Shown here one piece after another: positions 35,640 to 43,809 of a stretch of 64,000 nucleotides of DNA; positions within the stretch are counted from its first letter, which is position 1, and each line of letters opens with the position of its first letter. The stretch comes from Cyclobacteriaceae bacterium (GTDB lineage Bacteria; Bacteroidota; Bacteroidia; Cytophagales; Cyclobacteriaceae). The notes beneath the pieces were generated by a model. It did not search any database. It saw nothing but the letters and a program-made list of their open reading frames with translations, and was not told the origin of the DNA. The stretch lies in the NCBI GenBank assembly GCA_019638355.1, contig JAHBTY010000001.1, positions 930,001 through 994,000 of the forward strand, read 5' to 3'. The position numbers and the translations under genes are program-made.

Positions 35640-35909
35640 TTATTTTGTAAAACCTTTTGGCTTCAGCCAACTCAGGAGCGACTGATTGGACATCTTCTTT
35701 TCGATGACCTTTGCATTTTTAACAGCATCCTTTCTCACCTTTACTGCCTTGCCTTCAGCCGTAAGCATGGTGACGAATTCATCGTCTTGCTTTTGTGCGT
35801 TTACTGAGCCTGCTGCCAATGATTTTGTTACTGGTAAAAAAGGCAGAGCAAGACTTACGCGTAAAAACTTTTTTCGTGAAAGTTGATTGTTGGCACTTTC
35901 TGGTTCCAT
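35640..35909 (-). CDS. 89-residue Tat-leader protein, matching the leader/linker of the FeS subunit
   Basis: The product starts MEP like its neighbour and has a twin-basic signal (SRKKFLRVSL) at residue 11 followed by a hydrophobic stretch. It then has a linker, MLTAEGKAVKVRKDAV, that runs parallel to that of the ferredoxin-like protein (34677-35633). There are no cysteines. It may be a remnant of a duplication, or a small partner that mimics the leader/linker region. It lies six bases upstream of the FeS gene. Confidence 0.65.
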   Translation of the reverse strand: MEPESANNQLSRKKFLRVSLALPFLPVTKSLAAGSVNAQKQDDEFVTMLTAEGKAVKVRKDAVKNAKVIEKKMSNQSLLSWLKPKGFTK

Positions 35910-35921
35910 AGTTTATTTCAG

Positions 35922-36761
35922 TTAGAAGTTCCAGAGCCTGTTAATATTGAAGCCAATGAGAAATTGCTTCTCAGATAGTTTGTTAGGGTTCAGCATGTAA
36001 TTCTTTTGGGGAACGATGCCATTATAGTTACCTACAAATACCTGGAAAGCATGTGAACTGGTGGACATTTCAATACCTATCGCCAGTCCCGGATTGTCAG
36101 AGTTTTGGTCAAGAGGTTGGCTATAATCGAAAAGGATCGCAGTCTTATCACTGATGCTTACTTTGCCACCCAATGCTATTGCAAATTGATTATTGGAAAG
36201 TGACTCATCTACAATATTATAGTGCGAAAAGCTCGGAGCAACCTGCAACGACACCGTCCGGCTGAACCTGCGCATGACAATCAATTGACTGAAGTAAGAG
36301 AGTCTGTTCGAAGATTTAGGGAAGAAATCGGACTCACGCGCATCGATGGCCGTGTTACCATAAAAGGTTAAGCTCACCGGCACACGCCCCGAACGGGTTT
36401 GCCGTAGAAGTCCTACTCTCAGATTGAAATCCTGTAGGCGATCATTTTTTGTTGTGCCAAATCCAAGCGTAATCCGATCCGTGATGGCGTAACTTAGCCC
36501 GAGCCTGATATTAGACGGGCCCCAGATGCCCAGAAGGTCTTTGTTGCCGCTTTCGATTACACCAAACCGGTGCTGGATATCGAATACGAGTGTATTCTTT
36601 GAACTGATCATCCCAGTTGGGTTGTCGATCAGCCAGGGACTTCCGAAGGCATCGCGCTCCGGTTTGTCCGTCTTTGGTACTAGCACGGTATCAGCTTCCT
36701 GTGCAAGGACTGAAGCTGAGATGGAGAATAAGGTAATGTAAAGGATTATTTTGAGTTTCAT
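35922..36761 (-). CDS. DUF5777-type outer-membrane beta-barrel protein
   Basis: A signal peptide (ASVLAQ) leads into a beta-rich protein of 279 residues. The opening NPTGMISSKNTLVFDIQHRFG and ITDRITLGFGTTK correspond to the DUF5777 barrel family. These often accompany cytochrome genes in Bacteroidota, with no proven role. It lies between a lipoprotein cytochrome and the small Tat-leader gene. Confidence 0.75.
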   Translation of the reverse strand: MKLKIILYITLFSISASVLAQEADTVLVPKTDKPERDAFGSPWLIDNPTGMISSKNTLVFDIQHRFGVIESGNKDLLGIWGPSNIRLGLSYAITDRITLGFGTTKNDRLQDFNLRVGLLRQTRSGRVPVSLTFYGNTAIDARESDFFPKSSNRLSYFSQLIVMRRFSRTVSLQVAPSFSHYNIVDESLSNNQFAIALGGKVSISDKTAILFDYSQPLDQNSDNPGLAIGIEMSTSSHAFQVFVGNYNGIVPQKNYMLNPNKLSEKQFLIGFNINRLWNF

Positions 36762-36785
36762 GGTCTTGATGGGTTTAAGAGTTGA

Positions 36786-37178
36786 TCAGTTATTGAGTGC
36801 TCCTTCGTCTATCCATTTTTTAATCAATGCAATCTTAGCCGGACTCATAGGACCTGCAGGAGGCATGGTATTGCCATCTTCGCTGTTGCCTTCCAGCATC
36901 TCAATCAACTCACTCGCTTCTGCATTGCCGGGTATAATGTCTCCCTCATCGATGAGTTCCTCCATCGATTCATAAGCATAACCCTCACGAAAATCCGGTT
37001 CCACTTCCGATGGATTGTGGCAGGAGGCACACTCTGCTGTCAGGATGGGTTGGATATCCAGGGCAAAGGATACATTGTCTTTTACTTCCGGCTCAGGGAA
37101 TTTGTCGTTGTCGCAGGCGCCCAAAAGAAACCCCGCTGCAACTGCTATAAGAATGATTGGTTTGTGTACTGTTTTCAT
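36786..37178 (-). CDS. Lipoprotein cytochrome c, PSCyt1-like
   Basis: From ATG 37178 the product has about 130 residues with a signal peptide and lipobox (LLGAC). One haem site is present (CASCH in LTAECASCHNPSE) and an axial Met in NTMPPAGPMS. This is the planctomycete-type/PSCyt1 cytochrome layout often fused to or encoded with outer-membrane partners. A start at 37205 would add a non-signal tail and is less likely. It is the first gene of the electron-transfer run. Confidence 0.85.
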   Translation of the reverse strand: MKTVHKPIILIAVAAGFLLGACDNDKFPEPEVKDNVSFALDIQPILTAECASCHNPSEVEPDFREGYAYESMEELIDEGDIIPGNAEASELIEMLEGNSEDGNTMPPAGPMSPAKIALIKKWIDEGALNN

Positions 37179-37255
37179 AACTTGGTTTTTAAAGTTTAAC
37201 ATCAACTCTTCATCAATAAAAAATTTTCAATTCATCAAAAAAGATGGCGGATCTA

Positions 37256-38356
37256 TCACATATCCATCCCCTCCATCGCACCGCCACCTTGTTTTACTTT
37301 CCATGCACTGTTCAATAAATAGGCACCGGATGTTACTACGCGGTCGCCTGCCATTAATCCACTTATGATTTCTACTTCGCGTTTGTTGCTGATACCGGTT
37401 CTAACCATGCGTTGTTCAAACATGCCATCAGGAGTTTCAATCCAAACCGTGGTAAAATTCTCCAGCAGTAGCGCTGATTTCGGTATAACCAGGGTCTCTT
37501 TTCTGTTGCGTTTTAAGTAGACATAGGCCATCAAGCCAGGCTTATAATTTCCTTTTTGATTGTTAACCTTGATGCGCACCAGATTGATCTTCGTATTGTC
37601 CTCCAGTCGCGGGTTATCGTACACAATCTCACCTTTGATGCGTTCGCCCGGAAAAGCTTCGAACTCCACTTCAAGAGTCGGTGACTGTCTCAGGTAATTG
37701 ATCTCACTGCTGTATAATTGGGCTTCGATCCATAAGCTATTTAAATCAGCTAGCCTGAACATAGGGCTACCTATCTCAACGTATTCGCCCTCACGTACGA
37801 GCAATTCAGACAAGAACCCGCTACGGTTTGAATAGAAGGTAATCAGTGGTGAAATACTTTTCGTCTTTTCAAGCTCATTGATTTGTTTTTCCGTCAGCGT
37901 CCAAAGCTCAAGGCGTCTCCGGGCCGCTTCGACCATTCTTTGAGTAATCTCTTTTTGAGTTGTTGCTTTTTTATTTTCATTGATAGCCAGCAGGTATTCA
38001 TTTTCGTATGACAAAAGTTCTTCACTATAGATACTGTATAAGGGATCTCCGGTTTTCACAAATGTGCCGGGGTTGCGCACAAATAGTTTGTCGATTCTGC
38101 CCTTTACGCGGGAGCTGACGATATTGATATTTCTTTCATCAACTGCAGCGGTGCCAATGAGTGTTGTTTTCTCAAAGATTGTTTTGATTTGTGCAGTGTC
38201 GATCCGAATATTAGCCACGACTCGTTCCCGGTCGGTTAACGAGAGCATCGCTTCATGCGCATCGCCATGTCCTTCGTGCGCTTGTTCTGGTTTCTTTCCG
38301 CAGGATGTTGAGAGGGCGAGAATTAATAGGGTTATATAAATCGTATTTCTATGCAT
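37256..38356 (-). CDS. RND efflux periplasmic adaptor (CusB-type), first copy
   Basis: The 366-residue lipoprotein (lipobox STSC) has the layout of a membrane-fusion protein: an N-terminal His-rich stretch (HEGHGDAHEAM), beta-barrel and lipoyl halves (RVKGRIDKLFVRNPG and SLWIEAQLYSSEI), a long alpha hairpin near 120-170, and a C-terminal MP domain. It follows the second adaptor gene by three bases. Both presumably serve the split pump at 39585-42795. Confidence 0.9.
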   Translation of the reverse strand: MHRNTIYITLLILALSTSCGKKPEQAHEGHGDAHEAMLSLTDRERVVANIRIDTAQIKTIFEKTTLIGTAAVDERNINIVSSRVKGRIDKLFVRNPGTFVKTGDPLYSIYSEELLSYENEYLLAINENKKATTQKEITQRMVEAARRRLELWTLTEKQINELEKTKSISPLITFYSNRSGFLSELLVREGEYVEIGSPMFRLADLNSLWIEAQLYSSEINYLRQSPTLEVEFEAFPGERIKGEIVYDNPRLEDNTKINLVRIKVNNQKGNYKPGLMAYVYLKRNRKETLVIPKSALLLENFTTVWIETPDGMFEQRMVRTGISNKREVEIISGLMAGDRVVTSGAYLLNSAWKVKQGGGAMEGMDM

Positions 38357-38359
38357 GAC

Positions 38360-39580
38360 TCATTCTGGTTTAACCAAACTTTCACGATCCATTAAGTACC
38401 CGGCATCCAGTGCCACTTCATCATCAGCCTCCAATCCACTCACCACAGTTACACGTCCTTGCGAAACTGGACCAAGCCTCACGAATTGAATTTCCAAAAT
38501 GTGAGTACCCTCTTCGGTTTGCCCCACTTTTTTCCATACGGCCTGCCTACCACCCAAGTACAGAATGCTGGTTGCAGGCAAGGTCAACGACTCTCTTGTT
38601 TTTGGGTGGATGGTAGCTTCAAGTAGTGAATTGATATGAAGGCTTCCATTAGCATTTGACAGATACACTCGAACCTGAATGAACTTCTGACCTGTGACAT
38701 ATTGTGGCTCGATGTATCGCACAATAGTCTTAATTGGTTTATCAGGGGCTAACTCACTTTCCATTGTTACACTATCGTTCAGTGCTATTTCATACTGATG
38801 AAGGTTGTCGACTGACAGAATACCCCACACCTCACGAAGGTCATTGATCCAAAAAAGTGTTTGCCCTGCTGAAACATATGCTCCTTCGCGAACCGGCCCT
38901 GACGCTGTGGACGTGGAAGGTGAATTTGACTGTCGTTGTTGGGAAGTTGCCCCCATACCACCACCCATTTTATTTCCTCCTGAAGAAGCCATTGCCGCTC
39001 CTGTTGGGGACATTTGGGTTGATGGCGAATAAAAAATGTATCCGTCATAGGCGCTGTAGATGGAAAGGGTCAGCGATGCCTTGCCTGATTCCACGATCTG
39101 TTTTATCTGAGCATCGGTTATTCCCAGAAGTTTAAGTTTATGAGCCGCGTGCTTTGGAAGTTCTCCATCCGGGTCAACTTTATGCGCGTACAATAGTTCT
39201 TCCTGATACGTATTAAGATCAGGACTGTACAAGTCAAGTATCCTATCGCCTTTGCGCAAAAATTGATTTTCATATTTCACATAAAGCCTTTCGATACGAC
39301 CGCCTACTCGTGCAGATACCTGGTTACTCCTGCGTTCATCAAGGGTAATAAATCCATACGCCTCAACAGGACTTGATTGAAGTTGTCTCACTGGCTTCAC
39401 TAACGCCTGGCTTGAAATAATTTTCCGGTTTGTTGGTTCTGCCGAAATAGAAAGGGCTTTTTGGATCGTTTCATCTTCCGGATGAGATCCATGCTTACTG
39501 TGCTCATCATGTGACTCATTTTTACACCCGTAAAAGAGTACGGATAAGCCGATCATTATATATAGAGTGATTCTTCCCAT
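38360..39580 (-). CDS. RND efflux periplasmic adaptor (CusB-type), second copy with Met-rich insert
   Basis: From ATG 39580, four bases after the pump stop, there is a lipoprotein (LFYGC) with His-rich start (HDEHSKHGSHPEDE) and the standard adaptor core. An insert in the lipoyl region carries a Met/Gly run (NKMGGGMGATSQQ), which fits a Cu(I)/Ag(I) function. A TTG five codons upstream is possible but weaker. Two consecutive adaptor genes with no outer-membrane factor gene make this locus unusual. Confidence 0.88.
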   Translation of the reverse strand: MGRITLYIMIGLSVLFYGCKNESHDEHSKHGSHPEDETIQKALSISAEPTNRKIISSQALVKPVRQLQSSPVEAYGFITLDERRSNQVSARVGGRIERLYVKYENQFLRKGDRILDLYSPDLNTYQEELLYAHKVDPDGELPKHAAHKLKLLGITDAQIKQIVESGKASLTLSIYSAYDGYIFYSPSTQMSPTGAAMASSGGNKMGGGMGATSQQRQSNSPSTSTASGPVREGAYVSAGQTLFWINDLREVWGILSVDNLHQYEIALNDSVTMESELAPDKPIKTIVRYIEPQYVTGQKFIQVRVYLSNANGSLHINSLLEATIHPKTRESLTLPATSILYLGGRQAVWKKVGQTEEGTHILEIQFVRLGPVSQGRVTVVSGLEADDEVALDAGYLMDRESLVKPE

Positions 39581-39584
39581 GATG

Positions 39585-41519
39585 TTATTCTTCAATATCT
39601 AATACTTTGAGCGTTCCGGTTTTTTTCAATTCATATTCCCTGACTACCTGGTAGAATACCGGTAGCACCACCAGCACGAAAATGGTAGAAGAGACCAGGC
39701 CGAACACAAATGGTATGGCAATGGGTTTCATCACATCACTGCCTGTGCCTGTAGAGATGAGTATCGGGATCAATCCCAGAATGTTAGCAAGCACGGTCAT
39801 CAGCAAGGGCCTTACACGCGGTACGGCACCTTCAAAAATTGAATCATGTAGATCTTGTTTTTCGATTGTCTCGTTTGAAGCTTTTTTTCTTTCCACCAAT
39901 CGCTTAATGGAGTCATTCATGTAAGCGATCATCAAAACTCCCGTCTCGACAGCCACTCCGAATAATGCGATAAATCCCACAGCTACGGCCACCGAAAAAT
40001 TTACGTTGTAGAAATACAATGAATAAACTCCGCCCACTAACGCGACCGGTACGCTCACAAAAACGATGATTACTTCCCGGAATGTGTGGAAGGTGATGTA
40101 TAAGATGATACCGATAACCAGCAGGGTAATAGGTATGATAATCATCAGTCTTTTTTCTGCACGTACTTGGTTTTCGTATTGCCCGCTCCACTGGATATAG
40201 TAGCCTTTTGGGAGTTTTTTAAATTGTGCATCGATTTTTGCTTTTGCCTCATTTACAACGCTTCCCATATCGCGGCCCCGCACATTGAACAACACTGTTC
40301 CACGAAGCCTGGTGTTTTCTGAATTAATCATGGGCGGTCCCTCTACTACTGTGATGTCGGCCAGCGCTGATAAGGGTACAACACCGTACGAAGATGTTTG
40401 TACTGGCACGCGCTTGATCTCATCCAAATCATTCCGGTAATCTTGTGCAAGTCTGACGGTAATAGTGAAACGCTCTCGTCCTTCCACTGTATTGGTCAGG
40501 ATCATGCCACCCAGGGCAGTTTCAATTACCATGTTTACGTCTTCTATGCTGAGAGCATAACGGGCAATAGCTTCGCGATTGATTTTTATGTTCAGGTATT
40601 TTCCCCCGGTGAGTTGCTCCAGGTAGAGGTCGGTTAGTCCGTCAATTCCTCTTAACGCTTTTTCAATTTCGGCTGTAAGGACGAATAACGAGTCAAGGTT
40701 TGAACCGAACACTTTCACACCAACGTCCGTGCGGATACCGGTTGAAAGCATGTTGATCCGGTTAATGATAGGCTGTGTCCATCCGACAACTACGCCAGGG
40801 ATACGAACACGCTCATCCATCTCTGCGATGAGTTTCTCTTTTGTCATCCCTTCTCTCCATTTTGATTTTGGTTTGAGTACGACAATGGTTTCAATCATAG
40901 CCATAGGAGAATTGTCGGTAGCGGTATAGGCACGTCCCGCCTTGCCCAGTACGTTTTCTACTTCAGGGATACTTTTTAATATGCGATCCTGTATTTGTAT
41001 TATTCGCTTAGCTTCAGCGTTAGAAACATCTGGTAAGGTGACAGGCATCATCAATAGCGAACCTTCATCCAAAGGCGGCATGAATTCAGTTCCAAGATTC
41101 AGTACAAAAGGTGTACTGCCGGCAACCAATACGAAGCAGATTGCGAGTGTTACATATTTGAATCGTTGACAAAGACGGATAACAGGTGTATAAATTCTCA
41201 CAAAGAAGTTCGACACGGGGTTACGGCTCTCCGGCACTAACCGTCCTTTTACAAATATTCTTGCCAGCATGGGCGAAACGGTGATGGCCAGCAAGGCGGC
41301 TCCTAGTAGTGAAAATGTTTTCGTCAATACCAGGGGAGTAAATAATTTGCTCTCCTGGCCAGTGAGAAAAAGTACCGGGGCAAATGATACGATCATAATG
41401 ATCACTGAGAAGAAGATAGATCGTCCCACTGTTTTAGATGATTCTTCTATTACAGTTACGCGTTCTTCATCCGGAATTTCCCGGGTGTGACCGATCCTTT
41501 GTTTTTCAGTTGTTTTCAT
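39585..41519 (-). CDS. CusA-type RND pump, C-terminal part (split gene)
   Basis: The 644-residue frame starts MKTTEKQRIGH and soon reaches the pump sequence that follows TM4 in intact CusA-like proteins (TVIEESSKTVGRSIFFSVII), then TM5-TM6, the second periplasmic porter domain and TM7-TM12. The end (FYQVVREYELKKTG) is normal. It overlaps the frame at 41506-42795 by 14 bases in another phase. Together the parts make one full pump, so this is either a frameshift in one gene or a pump made of two polypeptides, each starting at its own ATG. Confidence 0.85.
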   Translation of the reverse strand: MKTTEKQRIGHTREIPDEERVTVIEESSKTVGRSIFFSVIIMIVSFAPVLFLTGQESKLFTPLVLTKTFSLLGAALLAITVSPMLARIFVKGRLVPESRNPVSNFFVRIYTPVIRLCQRFKYVTLAICFVLVAGSTPFVLNLGTEFMPPLDEGSLLMMPVTLPDVSNAEAKRIIQIQDRILKSIPEVENVLGKAGRAYTATDNSPMAMIETIVVLKPKSKWREGMTKEKLIAEMDERVRIPGVVVGWTQPIINRINMLSTGIRTDVGVKVFGSNLDSLFVLTAEIEKALRGIDGLTDLYLEQLTGGKYLNIKINREAIARYALSIEDVNMVIETALGGMILTNTVEGRERFTITVRLAQDYRNDLDEIKRVPVQTSSYGVVPLSALADITVVEGPPMINSENTRLRGTVLFNVRGRDMGSVVNEAKAKIDAQFKKLPKGYYIQWSGQYENQVRAEKRLMIIIPITLLVIGIILYITFHTFREVIIVFVSVPVALVGGVYSLYFYNVNFSVAVAVGFIALFGVAVETGVLMIAYMNDSIKRLVERKKASNETIEKQDLHDSIFEGAVPRVRPLLMTVLANILGLIPILISTGTGSDVMKPIAIPFVFGLVSSTIFVLVVLPVFYQVVREYELKKTGTLKVLDIEE

Positions 41520-42795
41520 TGCTTTTGTTATTTTGTAGTACCCGGTTAGTCAGCGATCGGTAAGCATTTTCAGCCATTACAATTCCCGGATCAACGACAT
41601 CGCCAATCGCCAGTGCAATGCCACCCAACGACATGATGTTAGAGGTTACTCCGAAAACCTTCATCAGTATGAACCCTATCAGCACGGAGAGTAAAATAGA
41701 AGCTATGGCCACAAGGCCGCTGCGAACATGGAAGAGGAAGAGTACGACCACAATGGATACAATCAATATTTCCTGCCACAATGCTTCAGACAATGTGTTA
41801 ATGGAATCATCGATAAGTCCGCTGCGGTCATAGGCAACATGAAACTCAACACCTTCCGGAAGGCCCTTTTTAAATTCCTCTATTCGCACTTTTACGCGCT
41901 CAATAACGTCTTTAGCATTCTCGCCATAGCGCATCACGACAATTCCGCCAACCGCTTCACCTTCACCGTTTTCTTCGATTATTCCCAATCTTAATTCACC
42001 ACCCATTTGGATATGGGCAACATCTTTCAGCCTTATGGGGATAGAGCGGTACGTTCCTACAGAAATATTCTCAATATCTTCTGGTGTCTTGATGTAGCCG
42101 AGCCCACGGATCATGTACCCCATGTCGTTCATTTCAAAGAGACTGCCACCAACATCGCGGTTATTATTAACTACCGCTTTCGCCACATCCATTAGGGGCA
42201 CTCCATAATAGATGAGTTTATGGGGATCAATGGCTACCTGGTATTGCTTTTGAAATCCACCATAGGATGCCACTTCACTTACACCTGCCACATTTTGAAG
42301 GGCAAATTTTACGTACCAATCCTGAAGGGCGCGCAACTCACCGAGGTTGTAGCCATCTCCCTTTAACGTGTACCAGAATACGTGACCGATACCGGTGCCA
42401 TCGGGGCCCAGTGTTGGGGTAATGCCAGGTGGAAGAAACTTTTGTGCATAATTCAATCGCTCTAAAACGCGGGTGCGGGACCAGTATATCTCCGCATCAT
42501 CTTCGAAAATCACGAAGATGAAACTCATGCCGAACATGGATGCAGCACGAATGGTTTTTATTTTCGGAATACCTTGAAGGTTTGTGACCAGGGGATAGGT
42601 GATTTGGTCTTCGATAATCTGCGGATTCCTCCCCATCCATTCTGTGAACACGATAACCTGATTTTCGGATAGATCAGGAATAGCATCCACAGGAGTCTCT
42701 CTGATGGAATAGATCCCTCCGATAGTAATCATCACGATCCCGATCAGAACCATGAATCGATTGTGAATTGCCCAACTAATAATTTTTTCTACCAT
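41506..42795 (-). CDS. CusA-type RND pump, N-terminal part (split gene)
   Basis: The 429-residue frame begins as pumps do (MVEKIISWAIHNRFMVLIG), contains TM1, the first porter domain and TM2-TM4, with the proton-relay signature AIGDVVDPGIVMAEN. It ends right after ENAYRSL, in the cytoplasmic loop between TM4 and TM5. AIGxxxD resembles the Cu(I)/Ag(I) class, though the usual DAA is DPG here. A single-base change would join it to 39585-41519, with a loop of normal length. Confidence 0.85.
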   Translation of the reverse strand: MVEKIISWAIHNRFMVLIGIVMITIGGIYSIRETPVDAIPDLSENQVIVFTEWMGRNPQIIEDQITYPLVTNLQGIPKIKTIRAASMFGMSFIFVIFEDDAEIYWSRTRVLERLNYAQKFLPPGITPTLGPDGTGIGHVFWYTLKGDGYNLGELRALQDWYVKFALQNVAGVSEVASYGGFQKQYQVAIDPHKLIYYGVPLMDVAKAVVNNNRDVGGSLFEMNDMGYMIRGLGYIKTPEDIENISVGTYRSIPIRLKDVAHIQMGGELRLGIIEENGEGEAVGGIVVMRYGENAKDVIERVKVRIEEFKKGLPEGVEFHVAYDRSGLIDDSINTLSEALWQEILIVSIVVVLFLFHVRSGLVAIASILLSVLIGFILMKVFGVTSNIMSLGGIALAIGDVVDPGIVMAENAYRSLTNRVLQNNKSNENN

Positions 42796-42885
42796 AGCTT
42801 GTTTACTTTAAAAATCGTTTTGTCCGCTTGCCTGGTGGCAAATTATTCTGGTTATTTTTTATACTTAATTGCCGGATCCTCTCCA

Positions 42886-43668
42886 TCAGTGTTGACAAAT
42901 CAAATAACCTTTATTGCCGTGCACGTCTTCAATGGTATAAAGGGCATTGTCTCCCAGAGAATTCGGTGTTTCGTCAAAGCGATAAACTTCTTTTATTGTG
43001 ACATCCTTCACACGCTTGGAATTGCTCGCTCCAATTATTTTATTCCTTTGAATATCAAAGGCGTTGACAAATCCTTTGGCGTGGATTTCGGTTAGAACCT
43101 CCATCAGAGATCTATGGGAGTGTTCCGTGTGTTGTAGTTTTTTATACTCGCGCACCGAAAAACCGGTGACCTTTCTAAATTGCGATGAAAGGTGCTGCAC
43201 GTTGGTATAGTGCAGGAGGTCTGCTATTTCGTTTAGCGTGAGTTGGTCTTCCCGGAGTAGCCTCTTCACCCGTTCAATTCGTTGTCGGATCAAATAGGCC
43301 TCAATTGTCATTTTTTCAGTACGACTGAACAACTTGCTCAGGTTATAATAATTCTTCGACAATCGCTTCTCCACAAAATCTGAAAACTTGCCAGCCTTGT
43401 CATGCTGTTCTATCTCATCGAGATATCGCTTTACTTCCAGCTTAATGGTTTCAATAATTTGCTCATCCTTAGAATGAATAATTTGCAGATTGAATTCATT
43501 GAGTTTTTTTTCCAGTAACGGCAGGATATGCTCGTTTGCCGATAGGAAAGAAACTTGTCCGAGTTCGATTTTTACCCGTACGACATTGAACTGATTTAAA
43601 ATCTGCCGCACTACATAAATGCAACGATCGCAAAGCATGTTTTTAATATGCAGCTTGAATATTTTCAT
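42886..43668 (-). CDS. AraC-type regulator with HMA-like N-terminus and extra C-terminal domain
   Basis: The 260-residue protein has three parts. Residues 1-65 look like a small HMA/ferredoxin-like domain with a CDRC pair (Cys 13, Cys 16). Residues about 100-177 are the two-helix-turn-helix AraC domain (LTLNEIADLLHYTNVQHLSS, RKVTGFSVREYKKLQ). Residues 187-260 resemble a short Bacteroidota protein often called phosphoribosylpyrophosphate synthetase (KEVYRFDETPNSLGDNALYT). I know the first two parts as a common family, but not the third. It lies upstream of the split pump and likely controls it. Confidence 0.75.
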   Translation of the reverse strand: MKIFKLHIKNMLCDRCIYVVRQILNQFNVVRVKIELGQVSFLSANEHILPLLEKKLNEFNLQIIHSKDEQIIETIKLEVKRYLDEIEQHDKAGKFSDFVEKRLSKNYYNLSKLFSRTEKMTIEAYLIRQRIERVKRLLREDQLTLNEIADLLHYTNVQHLSSQFRKVTGFSVREYKKLQHTEHSHRSLMEVLTEIHAKGFVNAFDIQRNKIIGASNSKRVKDVTIKEVYRFDETPNSLGDNALYTIEDVHGNKGYLICQH

Positions 43669-43793
43669 AACTCAACCCGATGGGTTTAAGGACTAAAAGA
43701 AAGAATGAAATTGAAGTATTGTTATCCTCTCAGAACTTGCGAAAAGGAAACAAACATGCAGTGCTTGCCATGACGCACAGCAAGTAGAGGCAG

Positions 43794-43809
43794 TAAGTCG
43801 AACGACTTA
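43794..43809. repeat. 16-base perfect palindrome upstream of the AraC gene
   Basis: The arms TAAGTCG and CGACTTA flank AA. The site overlaps the stop codon of the gene at 43807-44325 and lies about 125 bases before the AraC start. It may be an operator or a weak terminator; no T-run follows. Confidence 0.35.

Noticed and set aside
39585-42795. Calling the split CusA a plain pseudogene
   Set aside because: Both halves are complete apart from the junction, and the second has an ATG that overlaps the first frame's stop, so function is possible.
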